This document shows positions 1 to 6,010 of a stretch of DNA of 6,410 nucleotides, in pieces. Origin of the DNA: Deltaproteobacteria bacterium (lineage in GTDB: Bacteria; Desulfobacterota; Desulfarculia; Adiutricales; Adiutricaceae); NCBI GenBank assembly GCA_031269135.1, contig JAISZP010000216.1, positions 1-6,410 of the forward strand, read 5' to 3'. Made by a program: the position numbers and the translations under genes. The notes beneath the pieces are model-generated. The model saw nothing but the letters and a program-made list of their open reading frames with translations, searched no databases and had not been told where the DNA came from. The first letter of the stretch is position 1, and each line of letters opens with the position of its first letter.

Positions 1-46
1 AGATAAGCCGTATCGGCATGCCGCATTTATTCGCTATATTTATCCA

Positions 47-142
47 CTCGGTTGGTCCGCCGGTCGGTTCGTCCATTACTCAGTTTGTTTACTGGTCGGT
101 TCGTCCATTAGTCAGTTTATCCATTGGTCGGTTCGTCTACTC
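47..142. repeat. 32-bp tandem repeat, 3 copies, at the operon's 3' end
   Basis: Three consecutive 32-bp units occupy 47-78, 79-110 and 111-142. The plus-strand core GGTCGGTTCGTCCATTA is identical at 62-78 and 94-110, and its first 12 bases recur at 126-137, so the period is exactly 32. The stop codon of the RnfD-RnfB fusion gene (117-119) lies inside the third unit, so the last residues (DEPTNG) are encoded by repeat sequence and the other two copies lie just downstream. Positions 1-46, to the left, show no recognisable gene. Confidence 0.9.
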
Positions 143-1508
143 CATTCATGTCTTCTTGGGACTTTTCCCCTTGAGCTTGACTCACAAATTTCGGCAGGTC
201 ACGGGGACAACTGGCTCTACAAGCTTGTCCGCACTGCGGCCAATGAGCCGCGCATTTTTCTTCGTCCACCTGCGGAGGCGCTTGATGGCCGCGCCTTGAT
301 ACCGCGCCTGCCGGGCAAGCCTTGCGGCAGCGGGAGCAGCCCAGGCATCCTACGGGGCAGAGCCGGTCCATCTGTTTTATGAAGGCCGTGCCGCTGCACT
401 GGACGAGAAATTTTGAACCGACCTCTCTTAAGACCATTATGGCTTGGGGACAGGCGGCTACGCAGCTGCCGCAACCTCGGCACAAGCGAGGATATAAGGC
501 GGGAGGCTCTCCCGCTTGCTTTGACGGACCGATGGCGCCGAAGGGGCAAGCTAATTTGCAGTCGCCGAAACCCAGGCAAGCGTGCGGGCAACTGTAACGC
601 CCGCAGTCCAGGTGATGGCTAAGCCTGCAATTTTCAACCCCATGGAACCGAGAGATGATTTCCAAGCTGTCGGGCTTTTTCGCGCAAAGTCTTACGGCGA
701 CCATCTTCGGGTTTTCCGTAATCCGTTTCGGCGGCAGCGAATCGAGCAAGGTTCGGCGGCGTTTTCGGCCGCGCAATTGGAGATGAATCTCAAAACCCGC
801 CAACATCGCAAGACCGATCGGCTTGAAATCGTCGTTAGCCAACTGCGATAAACCTGTCAGAGCGATTATGGTCCAAACTGCGGCCAAACCCCATTTCGAG
901 CTTGTAGGCCAACTTGATTCAGTCGCCAGAAACAACAGCGGCGTCCACCAAAAAAACAAGTTCGGATCGAAATTTTGGTTGGTCAGTTCGCTCTTCGTCA
1001 GAGCGGCTAAGACCCATAAGACGCATAGAGTCAAGGGAGAAAACAAAGAAAAAAAAGGCTTGGTTCTCGCAAAGGCCAGCAGCGTCGCCGGAATCATCGT
1101 AAGGTAGAGCAGTTTGGGCGCGGGATGGATCAGAAAGGTCACGCCTAAGAGCCGTTCCAGATTCGTCGCCAGGAGCGCGACAATCATCGCTGGTATGAAG
1201 GGCTGGCGGCGGAGGCATCGGGTTTTTGAAGCGCACAGAGCGGCTAAGATGAGACAAGCGTAAGCTGAATAACCTGCGGCGGTTCCTAAAACAACGATGC
1301 CCATCATGGCCCCTGAAAGCCAGCTGTATTTTGGTCCCCGTCGAGGGACGAAAAAGTTGCAGGCCAAGGCGCCGACGAGAGCCAAGCAAGGCCAGGGGTT
1401 GGTGGAGACGAGCCATAAAAAGGGCGCGAAACACAAGGCGGTCCAAAGTTCGGTCCGTCGGCTTTCAAACCCCAGGTAAGGTCCGGGCCTAAGAGAGAGG
1501 GCTTTCAC
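117..1508 (-). CDS. RnfD-like membrane domain fused to RnfB-like polyferredoxin domain
   Basis: A 463-residue fusion of two Rnf subunits. Residues 1-245 are hydrophobic (about 9-10 membrane segments) and carry FLATESSWPTS at 193-203, matching the conserved FMATDxxxxPxT segment of RnfD/NqrB. Residues 268-440 match the ferredoxin half of RnfB: RLCAKKPDS at 273, HGVENCR at 289, then CPHACLGFGDCKLACPFGAI (307-326). Further cluster motifs are Cx2Cx2Cx3CP at 343-354, a Cys-rich set at 384-399, and Cx6Cx3Cx3CP at 419-435. Three or four 4Fe-4S clusters are plausible. RnfB's usual N-terminal membrane helix and CxxCG motif are absent; RnfD appears to supply the anchor. The GTG start has AGGGA six bases upstream and overlaps rnfC by 20 bp. 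In Rnf, ferredoxin passes electrons through RnfB and a membrane flavin path coupled to ion pumping. Family membership is clear; activity is inferred. Confidence 0.9.
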   Translation of the reverse strand: MKALSLRPGPYLGFESRRTELWTALCFAPFLWLVSTNPWPCLALVGALACNFFVPRRGPKYSWLSGAMMGIVVLGTAAGYSAYACLILAALCASKTRCLRRQPFIPAMIVALLATNLERLLGVTFLIHPAPKLLYLTMIPATLLAFARTKPFFSLFSPLTLCVLWVLAALTKSELTNQNFDPNLFFWWTPLLFLATESSWPTSSKWGLAAVWTIIALTGLSQLANDDFKPIGLAMLAGFEIHLQLRGRKRRRTLLDSLPPKRITENPKMVAVRLCAKKPDSLEIISRFHGVENCRLSHHLDCGRYSCPHACLGFGDCKLACPFGAIGPSKQAGEPPALYPRLCRGCGSCVAACPQAIMVLREVGSKFLVQCSGTAFIKQMDRLCPVGCLGCSRCRKACPAGAVSRRGHQAPPQVDEEKCAAHWPQCGQACRASCPRDLPKFVSQAQGEKSQEDMNGVDEPTNG

Positions 1509-2646
1509 AAGCAGTCCCTATTTGACGGCGGGCGGCGTCGTCGCAATCAGTTCTTTTAGTCATCAGCGCAAGCGACAAAAGAGGCCTTGACGATGGGCAG
1601 GCCAGGGCGCAGGCCCCGCAGGCGAGGCAGCCGCTTAAGAGTTCGGAATAGCGGCTTGCTGTTTCAGGCCACTGATTTACAGGAGCTTGAGCCAAAAGAT
1701 CCATCGGCAGTTCCAGCGGGCAAGAAGCGGCGCATCGCCCGCAGCCCAGACATAGGCCGTAGGAGTCGATCAGAGAAGAACTCCGAATCAAGTGGAGAGC
1801 TTTGGTCGATTTGCTCAGTCCCATTTCCAGTCTGGCTGTGGGACGTCCCCTGACAAGTCCGCCTAACACCACCACGTCGCCGGGCAAAGGGCTAAGGTTC
1901 ATTTGAGAGAGAGCTTCGCTGACGCGTACTCCAAAAGGAGCCAAGTAGCTTGAGTATTGGATGGTGATGGGTGCTGAAGTTAGCGGAAGTCCGCTTCTGG
2001 CGACTGAGCCGATGGCCCAGAGATCCGATGGTTCCACCATGCCTCTGGCGAGAGGGTCCCAGGTTCCCAGTATCTTACGCTTGACCAGCGGCGGTAGGGT
2101 GTAGGGGTAACGCTCGGAGCAGCGCGCCAGCCGACCAAGACCTAAAGGCGCCGAGCGGGGAGAAACGACTTCGATGAATTCGCCGTCGGGCCACAAACGC
2201 CTCAGAACCGCCGCTCCGGCTTTTAAAGTGGCGAGTTGGTCCTCCCAAAGAACCCAGGCGCAGTCCAAACCCGGTTCGGGAACTAAAGCGGATATGATGG
2301 CCGGCTCTCCCGGCGGCGGCGCGATAGGAAGGTCTACTCCCAGAGACCTTAAAGCTTCTTCGAGATCGCTTCCGACAAGTCCCTCGATGGCCATGGGGCG
2401 AGGCGGCAAGCCGATGGAGGAACTATCGACTTTGATGGTGACGCTTCTTTGCCCTATAGCGGTGACGTAACCGTTTAAAGGGGAGTGCACGAGTCCGTCT
2501 TGGGGGTTTCGGGGAGGTCCCAGAAGTTGCCCTCTTGAGACTGGGCGGCCTATTTTAAGTGCGCCGACGGCCCGGCTCCCGAGTTCCAAAAAAAGTTCGT
2601 CGGGCGGAGGCCAGGCTTTGAGGACCTGTCGGGGGATTTCCTTCAA
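1489..2646 (-). CDS. RnfC-like iron-sulfur subunit, divergent and short
   Basis: A 385-residue protein related to RnfC, the peripheral subunit that normally links the Rnf complex to NADH. Residues 19-75 resemble the N-terminal barrel-sandwich domain (KIGRPVSRGQLLG, then SPLNGYV). Residues 115-230 occupy the place of the flavin/NADH domain, and 233-290 resemble the SLBB-like section (GGLVRGRP then LSKSTKALHLI, compare GGPMMG...K.T). Two classic cluster motifs follow: CLGCGRCAASCP at 299-310 and CLACGACALACP at 340-351. The usual glycine-rich GxGGAGFPT and ECEPY signatures are not visible; around 117-130 one reads IISALVPEPGLDCA. This suggests lost or altered NADH/FMN binding. It is shorter than the typical 430-500 residues. 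The TTG start lies in a TTGA overlap with the upstream transporter and has no clear Shine-Dalgarno, so translation is probably by coupling. Confidence 0.88.
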   Translation of the reverse strand: MKEIPRQVLKAWPPPDELFLELGSRAVGALKIGRPVSRGQLLGPPRNPQDGLVHSPLNGYVTAIGQRSVTIKVDSSSIGLPPRPMAIEGLVGSDLEEALRSLGVDLPIAPPPGEPAIISALVPEPGLDCAWVLWEDQLATLKAGAAVLRRLWPDGEFIEVVSPRSAPLGLGRLARCSERYPYTLPPLVKRKILGTWDPLARGMVEPSDLWAIGSVARSGLPLTSAPITIQYSSYLAPFGVRVSEALSQMNLSPLPGDVVVLGGLVRGRPTARLEMGLSKSTKALHLIRSSSLIDSYGLCLGCGRCAASCPLELPMDLLAQAPVNQWPETASRYSELLSGCLACGACALACPSSRPLLSLALMTKRTDCDDAARRQIGTACESPLS

Positions 2647-3881
2647 ACGGACACCGGCACGCTGTCGGGTTTTTTCCTCTTTCTCCTATTTATCCTTATC
2701 AAGTAATAATACAGATAGTACACCATAAAGATGACCAAAAAACCCACGCCGATGAAATAGACCACCTTGAAGGTCTCAAGCCAGCCTGCCGCAAACCCCA
2801 TAATCGTCGTGCCGATTCCAATGCCTATATCGAAGGAGTTGAAAAAGAGGGCAGAAGTCACTGTGCGGCGGTCATCAGGCACCGAGGAGAAGGTTAAGGC
2901 CTGGACGGAGGGAAACAGGGTGCCTTGAGCCAGACCATGAAAGACGGCGGTGATATATAAAATGGTCGGGTAAGGCAAAAGCCTGATTGACAACGTGGAC
3001 ATCGCCAATAGAATGACCGCCAGAGGGATTATTCTCAGATGCCCATAGCGGTCGTAAAACCGACCTGTGAACAGTCTGGCCGAGACTGTCCCGATAGTGC
3101 TTATGGCGAAGAAGTTGGCGGCGCTAGGCAGCCCTACCTCTTGGCAGTATATGGCCAGATATGCGGTGACTGCGCAGCACGTGGCGCCATACAGCAGTAT
3201 CAAAACCGAAGATGGAATCGCCTTTGGTTCAATGTAAGCCTTAATGCCTTTAATCGGCGTGGATTTGTCGGAAGCAAGCACCATACGAGGCAGCAATAAG
3301 CTGATTAACATGCCTGCCACATAACAAAAAGCTACTGAGGTGAACAAAATATTGTAGCCGAAAACCGTTGAAATCTTCAGACCCAGTAAAGGTCCAAAGG
3401 CCAAAGCGCTGGTCGCTCCCAAGCCTAAATAGCCCAACCCTTCGGCCATTCGCTGGGGAGGAATGACCTGAGTGGCCATGGAGGCGGTGAGGGTGGAGGT
3501 GAGGCCCACTCCGGCGCCGTGCATCATGCGGCCTAAGGCGTAGAAGATCGGGTGGGGCACGATGATGAACATGAACGAACCAATAAAACAAATCGAAAGG
3601 CCAAGGCGAAGAATATTCGTCGCCCCGAAACGGCGGCTCAAGCGAGCGGCCAGCATGCGGCTGGTGATGGAAGCCAAGGCGAAGGAGGAGAATATCAATC
3701 CGATTTGTTCTTTGGTGGAGCCTTGGGCGTCGAGATATAGCGAAAGCGTCGGAAGCAACATGTTGAAACCGGTAAAAATGCAAAAACCGATCCCCATGAA
3801 GGTCACGAAAGTTCTAGTCCAGAGTTTGTTCGATTTATCAACAACCCCAAGGGCGTCATTGGAATATTGGTTATGAGGCAT
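2643..3881 (-). CDS. MFS transporter, 12 membrane segments
   Basis: A 412-residue major facilitator superfamily protein in the inner membrane, resembling the drug-proton antiporter/YwoG-type families. The loop after segment 2 has a motif A-like stretch SRMLAARLSRRFG (about 74-86), repeated in the second half as ARLFTGRFYDRYG (about 268-280). GRMMHGAGVGL (about 117-127) fits helix 4, and PSVQALTFSSVPDDRR (about 324-339) fits the loop after helix 10. The C-terminal tail is basic. The substrate cannot be read from sequence. The ATG at 3881 is chosen because GGAG lies 9 bases upstream; an in-frame TTG at 3905 would add eight residues but has no Shine-Dalgarno. It is first in the operon and its TGA overlaps the TTG of the RnfC-like gene, an unusual association for an Rnf locus. 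Confidence 0.9.
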   Translation of the reverse strand: MPHNQYSNDALGVVDKSNKLWTRTFVTFMGIGFCIFTGFNMLLPTLSLYLDAQGSTKEQIGLIFSSFALASITSRMLAARLSRRFGATNILRLGLSICFIGSFMFIIVPHPIFYALGRMMHGAGVGLTSTLTASMATQVIPPQRMAEGLGYLGLGATSALAFGPLLGLKISTVFGYNILFTSVAFCYVAGMLISLLLPRMVLASDKSTPIKGIKAYIEPKAIPSSVLILLYGATCCAVTAYLAIYCQEVGLPSAANFFAISTIGTVSARLFTGRFYDRYGHLRIIPLAVILLAMSTLSIRLLPYPTILYITAVFHGLAQGTLFPSVQALTFSSVPDDRRTVTSALFFNSFDIGIGIGTTIMGFAAGWLETFKVVYFIGVGFLVIFMVYYLYYYLIRINRRKRKKPDSVPVSV

Positions 3882-3907
3882 TTCTTCGCGCTCCGGCGCA
3901 AGCAAGG

Positions 3908-3944
3908 GCCGCCGTCATCAGATGCAAGTTTAAAGGCCGGCGGC
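3908..3944 (-). promoter_or_regulatory. GC-rich hairpin in the operon leader
   Basis: A perfect 7-bp inverted repeat (GCCGCCG at 3908-3914, CGGCGGC at 3938-3944) lies in the roughly 165-nt leader between the predicted promoter and the MFS start. Nearer the gene, minus-strand GCGC-CGGA-GCGC (3888-3899) could form a small hairpin that holds part of the GGAG ribosome site. This could influence translation, but no known riboswitch or attenuator is recognised. Confidence 0.35.
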
Positions 3945-4054
3945 GATAAATGTGACATACGGCGCGATACGAGGGGCCAGGAGGAAGTTTTATAAGGCGG
4001 GTATCGACCGTTGAAAAGCTGTCGAATCAACAAGAGCCATAATGGAATGACGAG

Positions 4055-4083
4055 ATCTTAGCCTATGTTAAGATTTGTGTCAA
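4055..4083 (-). promoter_or_regulatory. Sigma-70 promoter of the MFS-rnf operon
   Basis: On the minus strand TTGACA (4083-4078) is followed after exactly 17 bp by TAAGAT (4060-4055). This is a perfect -35 with a -10 one base from consensus at ideal spacing. The predicted start is near 4048, giving a leader of about 165 nt before the MFS ATG at 3881. No other credible promoter was noticed within the three-gene unit, so it probably drives all three genes. Confidence 0.75.
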
Positions 4084-4115
4084 CAATAAGGCCTGGAGTC
4101 GGTTAAAGAGTCTAA

Positions 4116-4157
4116 AATTTCCAGCCCCCGGCAAAAAGGCGGTTTTGGCCGGAAATT
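4116..4157. other. Imperfect hairpin upstream of the operon promoter
   Basis: AATTTCC (4116-4122) pairs with GGAAATT (4151-4157), and after one A-C mismatch GCC (4124-4126) pairs with GGC (4147-4149). The loop is GC-rich and could fold further. A short T run follows on the plus strand (AGTTTT), so a plus-strand terminator is conceivable, but no plus-strand gene enters it. The role is unknown. Confidence 0.35.
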
Positions 4158-4224
4158 AGTTTTAAAAAAAGATCTAGATAGTGCTATTTTTTAAAATTAC
4201 AATTCTTTTTTCTGCCTAGAAATA

Positions 4225-4552
4225 TTTTTCTTGAGATATAAATAGTAAACGTCATAAAATTTAAATTTTAAAATATATTAGCGGCAAATAAATTAAAGTT
4301 CTGGTGTTAATATTATTTTTAATGCCTATTATATTTAATTTTAATATGCTTATTCCTATAATAAATCAATAAAAAAGTATTTTTACGCTTTTATTGTATT
4401 ATAATTCTGCTTTTAGGTAATGAACATTTAAAATTTTTACTCGTTTAGAGATTATTAGACTTTATTAACTGACTATAATATTTGATGAAAGTTTAAATAT
4501 GAGTATTTGATAATTGTATGACAATTGTTATAGTTTTATATCTCAAGAAAAA
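4225..4552. mobile_element. MITE-like segment bounded by perfect 18-bp inverted repeats
   Basis: TTTTTCTTGAGATATAAA at 4225-4242 recurs exactly as its reverse complement TTTATATCTCAAGAAAAA at 4535-4552. The repeats enclose 292 bp of AT-rich noncoding DNA, giving a 328-bp unit, which fits the size of a miniature inverted-repeat element. No clear target-site duplication was found at the borders and no transposase is present, so mobility is inferred only from the repeat arrangement. Confidence 0.4.
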
Positions 4553-4618
4553 AAGTTAGCTAAAGACGCTTTTAAAGCATTTACCGAAGCGCAAAAAGCC
4601 CTAAAAGCGGTAAACTAG
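4514..4618 (+). pseudogene. 34-residue reading frame, possible C-terminal gene remnant
   Basis: A frame from TTG at 4514 to TAG at 4616-4618 encodes 34 residues ending in KDAFKAFTEAQKALKAVN, which resembles an amphipathic, alanine- and lysine-rich helix. The codons in its second half (ACC, GCG, GCC) are GC-richer than the surroundings and look coding-like. There is no convincing ribosome site. The part from 4535 to 4552 coincides with the right inverted repeat. A hairpin with a T run follows at 4649-4680. It could be the tail of a decayed gene or chance; the family is not recognised. Confidence 0.2.
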
Positions 4619-4740
4619 AAAATATTTTGCAAATGATTTCAAGCAGTTAAAAACCAAAATTTCCGTAAAATCGGGTTTTTACACATCGTTGAGCATTTAA
4701 AAAATAAAAAACAGAGCCGACAGACGCTTTTGAAGCATTT
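4564..4740 (+). repeat. Pair of 19-bp near-identical direct repeats
   Basis: AGACGCTTTTAAAGCATTT at 4564-4582 and AGACGCTTTTGAAGCATTT at 4722-4740 match at 18 of 19 bases. Read in the same frame they give DAFKAF and DAFEAF. Each copy is followed some 38-49 bases later by AACTAGAA (4613-4620 and 4760-4767), which suggests duplicated and diverged segments rather than a single chance match. Confidence 0.6.
4649..4680 (+). terminator. Weak plus-strand hairpin with T run
   Basis: AAAAACC (4649-4655) pairs with GGTTTTT (4674-4680) around an 18-base loop, and the 3' arm ends in five Ts. The stem is A/T-rich and the loop long, so it would be a poor intrinsic terminator. Its position 30 bases after the stop of the 34-codon frame is the main reason to list it. 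Confidence 0.25.
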
Positions 4741-4746
4741 TACATT

Positions 4747-4793
4747 AAAAAACAGGGCCAACTAGAATTTTTAAAAGTCTAGTTAGGCCCTGT
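4747..4793 (-). terminator. Intrinsic terminator of the XRE regulator gene
   Basis: ACAGGGCCAACTAGA (4752-4766) pairs along its whole length with TCTAGTTAGGCCCTGT (4778-4793), with one bulged A at 4785 and an 11-base loop. On the minus strand the stem is followed directly by six Ts (4752-4747), the classic rho-independent layout, about 33 bases after the regulator's stop codon. On the plus strand only CAGTTTT follows, so termination there would be weaker. Confidence 0.85.
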
Positions 4794-4825
4794 CAGTTTT
4801 AACTAGGCGGGAGAGACGGAAAATT

Positions 4826-5038
4826 TTACATGAAAAAACGATCTTTGTCCTGCAGGGTGTAACCTAAGGCCATCATGATTTTCTTGATGTTGACCAGTTG
4901 GACCGGTTTTCCTGACTCAAGGCGGGTTACGGTCAAGGAAGATACGCCAGCTTTTCTGGCGAGAGAGCTCTTGTCGAGAAGCTGGGATTTGCGGGCGTTT
5001 AAAAAGGCCTGGGGATTGACTTTGTTTGCTTGTTGCAC
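4826..5038 (-). CDS. Small XRE/Cro-C1-type helix-turn-helix regulator
   Basis: A 70-residue DNA-binding protein made almost only of a Cro/C1-type helix-turn-helix domain. RKSQLLDKSSLARKAGVSSL (16-35) holds the first helices and turn, LTVTRLESGKP (35-45) the recognition helix region, and VNIKKIMMALGYTLQDKD (49-66) the closing helices. GTG at 5038 is chosen as start because AAGGAG lies six bases upstream; a longer frame from TTG at 5113 has no Shine-Dalgarno and adds 25 residues outside the fold. It stands alone, with its own terminator at 4747-4793, and is flanked by gene-poor DNA. A 16-bp palindrome about 150 bp upstream is a candidate operator. Such small regulators can be antitoxins or phage/mobile-element repressors, but no toxin or phage gene is adjacent here. 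The family is clear; the target is inferred. Confidence 0.85.
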   Translation of the reverse strand: MQQANKVNPQAFLNARKSQLLDKSSLARKAGVSSLTVTRLESGKPVQLVNIKKIMMALGYTLQDKDRFFM

Positions 5039-5187
5039 TTGCTGCTCCTTTTGCGCATAGATGGTGATGAGAAACCCAAAGTCCGACACTGTATCGGGTT
5101 GGAAGAAAGGCAAAGATTAAGATTAAATCAATTCGACTTTGATGAAGCGATAAAATTTCACCTAAGCGAATAACCGAAAGCTTACAC

Positions 5188-5203
5188 TGTTCAATATTGA
5201 ACA
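5188..5203. promoter_or_regulatory. Perfect 16-bp palindrome, candidate operator
   Basis: TGTTCAATATTGAACA is identical to its reverse complement over all 16 bases. Its size and two-fold symmetry fit a site for a dimeric Cro/C1-type regulator such as the one encoded at 4826-5038. It overlaps the -35 box of the plus-strand promoter at 5197-5225, so a bound repressor would block that promoter. Binding is inferred. Confidence 0.6.
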
Positions 5204-5225
5204 AATTGGCATATATTTTTATATA
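5197..5225 (+). promoter_or_regulatory. Divergent plus-strand promoter
   Basis: TTGAAC (5197-5202) is followed after 17 bp by TATATA (5220-5225), a good sigma-70 match. It points right, away from the regulator gene, into a region with no recognisable gene. Its -35 is inside the 16-bp palindrome and its -10 inside the 20-bp inverted repeat. In AT-rich DNA chance matches are common, which lowers confidence. Confidence 0.45.
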
Positions 5226-5228
5226 TGC
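5209..5228. repeat. 20-bp inverted repeat next to the palindrome
   Basis: GCATATAT (5209-5216) and ATATATGC (5221-5228) are exact complements around a TTTT loop. The centre is 23 bp from that of the 16-bp palindrome, close to two helical turns, so the pair might form a double operator on one DNA face. It may equally be a simple consequence of AT-rich sequence. Confidence 0.5.
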
Positions 5229-5841
5229 GATTTTTTTACTTTAAAAGAACAAAATTTGCTTTTTTTTGAAACATAGACAGCGTCTGGGCGCGTCTGATGA
5301 AAAGCTATTTTTACCTCAGTTTAGGGTGTATTCAAAGTATATCAGTCTAGCTCCCAGACAAGCGGACAAATTTAGTACTTAAATCAGATACATTCTACTG
5401 TTAATTTTTCAGTTTGTCAAGCATAATCTACTATTTCTTTTTCTCCTTTTCAAAGTTAGCCAGGCTGTAAAAACTAGTTATGTTTTCTGATAGAGCGTTA
5501 ATGACTTAGGTACTTGTCAGATCCTCAGTGACTATAATTAAGCTCTTGATTCGGATGATCCTCTTTGAAACAGTCCTCGAATTAGATATAATCTCGTAGC
5601 TTAAGATGGTGATTGCTTTTATCCCCCAGAGGCTGATTATTTTTAATTAAGGCTATATTAGGCGAAATTGTTCACATGCAGTCTTAAACGCAGATTCTAA
5701 AATGGTTTTGACGTAAAGGCAAAAATTTGATCCAACCGCAACCTTATAGGGCAGCTTAAAAACAAGAAAGAGGCTGGATAAAGGTTTGATTTTAGGCTAA
5801 GCTTATTAGTCAAAACAATCTGGATTGACTAGCGGTTAATG
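5229..5841. other. AT-rich gene-free stretch
   Basis: About 610 bp without a coding frame of convincing length, tRNA or known RNA family on either strand. It includes one promoter-like sequence (5565-5592) and a short direct repeat, GCGTCT twice 10 bp apart near 5280-5297. Nothing else can be supported. Confidence 0.55.
5565..5592 (+). promoter_or_regulatory. Promoter-like sequence in gene-free DNA
   Basis: TTGAAA (5565-5570), 16 bp, then a perfect TATAAT (5587-5592). No gene follows before about 6200. It may drive an unrecognised small RNA or be a chance match in AT-rich DNA. Confidence 0.3.
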
Positions 5842-5850
5842 TGTTATAAT
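5842..5850 (+). promoter_or_regulatory. Extended -10 promoter
   Basis: TGT at 5842-5844 directly precedes a perfect TATAAT at 5845-5850, the extended -10 arrangement. A TTGACT at 5825-5830 is only 14 bp upstream, too close for a standard -35. The start would be near 5857, immediately before a run of hairpins and at the point where the sequence becomes GC-richer. Confidence 0.5.
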
Positions 5851-5856
5851 TTGTAC

Positions 5857-5958
5857 AGGTCGAAACAAACTGTTTCGCTGTTCCGGCATTGCGGCGTTTC
5901 AAAGCCGCAAGGGCCAATTATTGTCTGATGACGCTTCAATCGCGATGCGCCTTTGGCC
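5857..5958 (+). ncRNA. Structured transcript start: possible small RNA or leader
   Basis: Three inverted repeats follow the extended -10 promoter in close order: CGAAACA/TGTTTCG (5861-5877, 3-base loop), TTGCGGC/GCCGCAA (5889-5910, 8-base loop) and GGCCAA/TTGGCC (5912-5958, long loop). The segment has no open frame and does not resemble a family I recognise (not tRNA, not a hammerhead). It could be a small RNA or the 5' leader of a gene further right; the 3' end is not defined. Confidence 0.3.
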
Positions 5959-6010
5959 ATTCGGCTTGGGCTGCGGGCAGGTTTCGTCGCTCGTTTGGGT
6001 TCTTAAAACT

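Larger units (their letters stand above)
4158..4746. other. AT-rich stretch without a recognisable gene
   Basis: About 590 bp, very rich in A and T and in sharp contrast to the GC-rich operon on its left. No open reading frame of reasonable length or known family was seen on either strand. It contains a pair of 18-bp inverted repeats, a pair of 19-bp direct repeats, a 34-codon reading frame that may be a gene remnant, and a weak hairpin with a T run, each listed separately. It could be decayed coding DNA, a small mobile element remnant, or acquired DNA. Confidence 0.6.

Noticed and set aside
40..48. TTATCCACT, one base from a DnaA box, plus AT-rich DNA elsewhere, as a hint of a replication origin
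   Set aside because: A single near-match, with no cluster of boxes and no dnaA, dnaN or rep gene; the AT-rich regions lie kilobases away.
3803..4033. 76-codon minus-strand frame upstream of and overlapping the MFS start
   Set aside because: It overlaps the MFS coding region in another frame, crosses its leader and ribosome site, and resembles no protein family.
3990..4040. 16-residue reading frame (MALVDSTAFQRSIPAL) in the operon leader, as a possible attenuator peptide
   Set aside because: No Shine-Dalgarno before its ATG, no run of a single amino acid, and no terminator/antiterminator pair with a T run after it.
4256..4269. 14-bp palindrome AAAATTTAAATTTT
   Set aside because: Only A and T in a very AT-rich stretch, so such a match is expected by chance and no gene or promoter is nearby.
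4826..5038. XRE regulator as the antitoxin of a HigBA- or HipBA-type pair
   Set aside because: No toxin-like frame lies on either side: its terminator follows directly and the upstream kilobase has no coding frame.
5925..5931. CTGATGA followed by a short CGC/GCG stem, resembling a hammerhead ribozyme core
   Set aside because: The obligatory GAAA after stem II is absent (the sequence reads ATGCGCC) and no third stem or cleavage site can be drawn.
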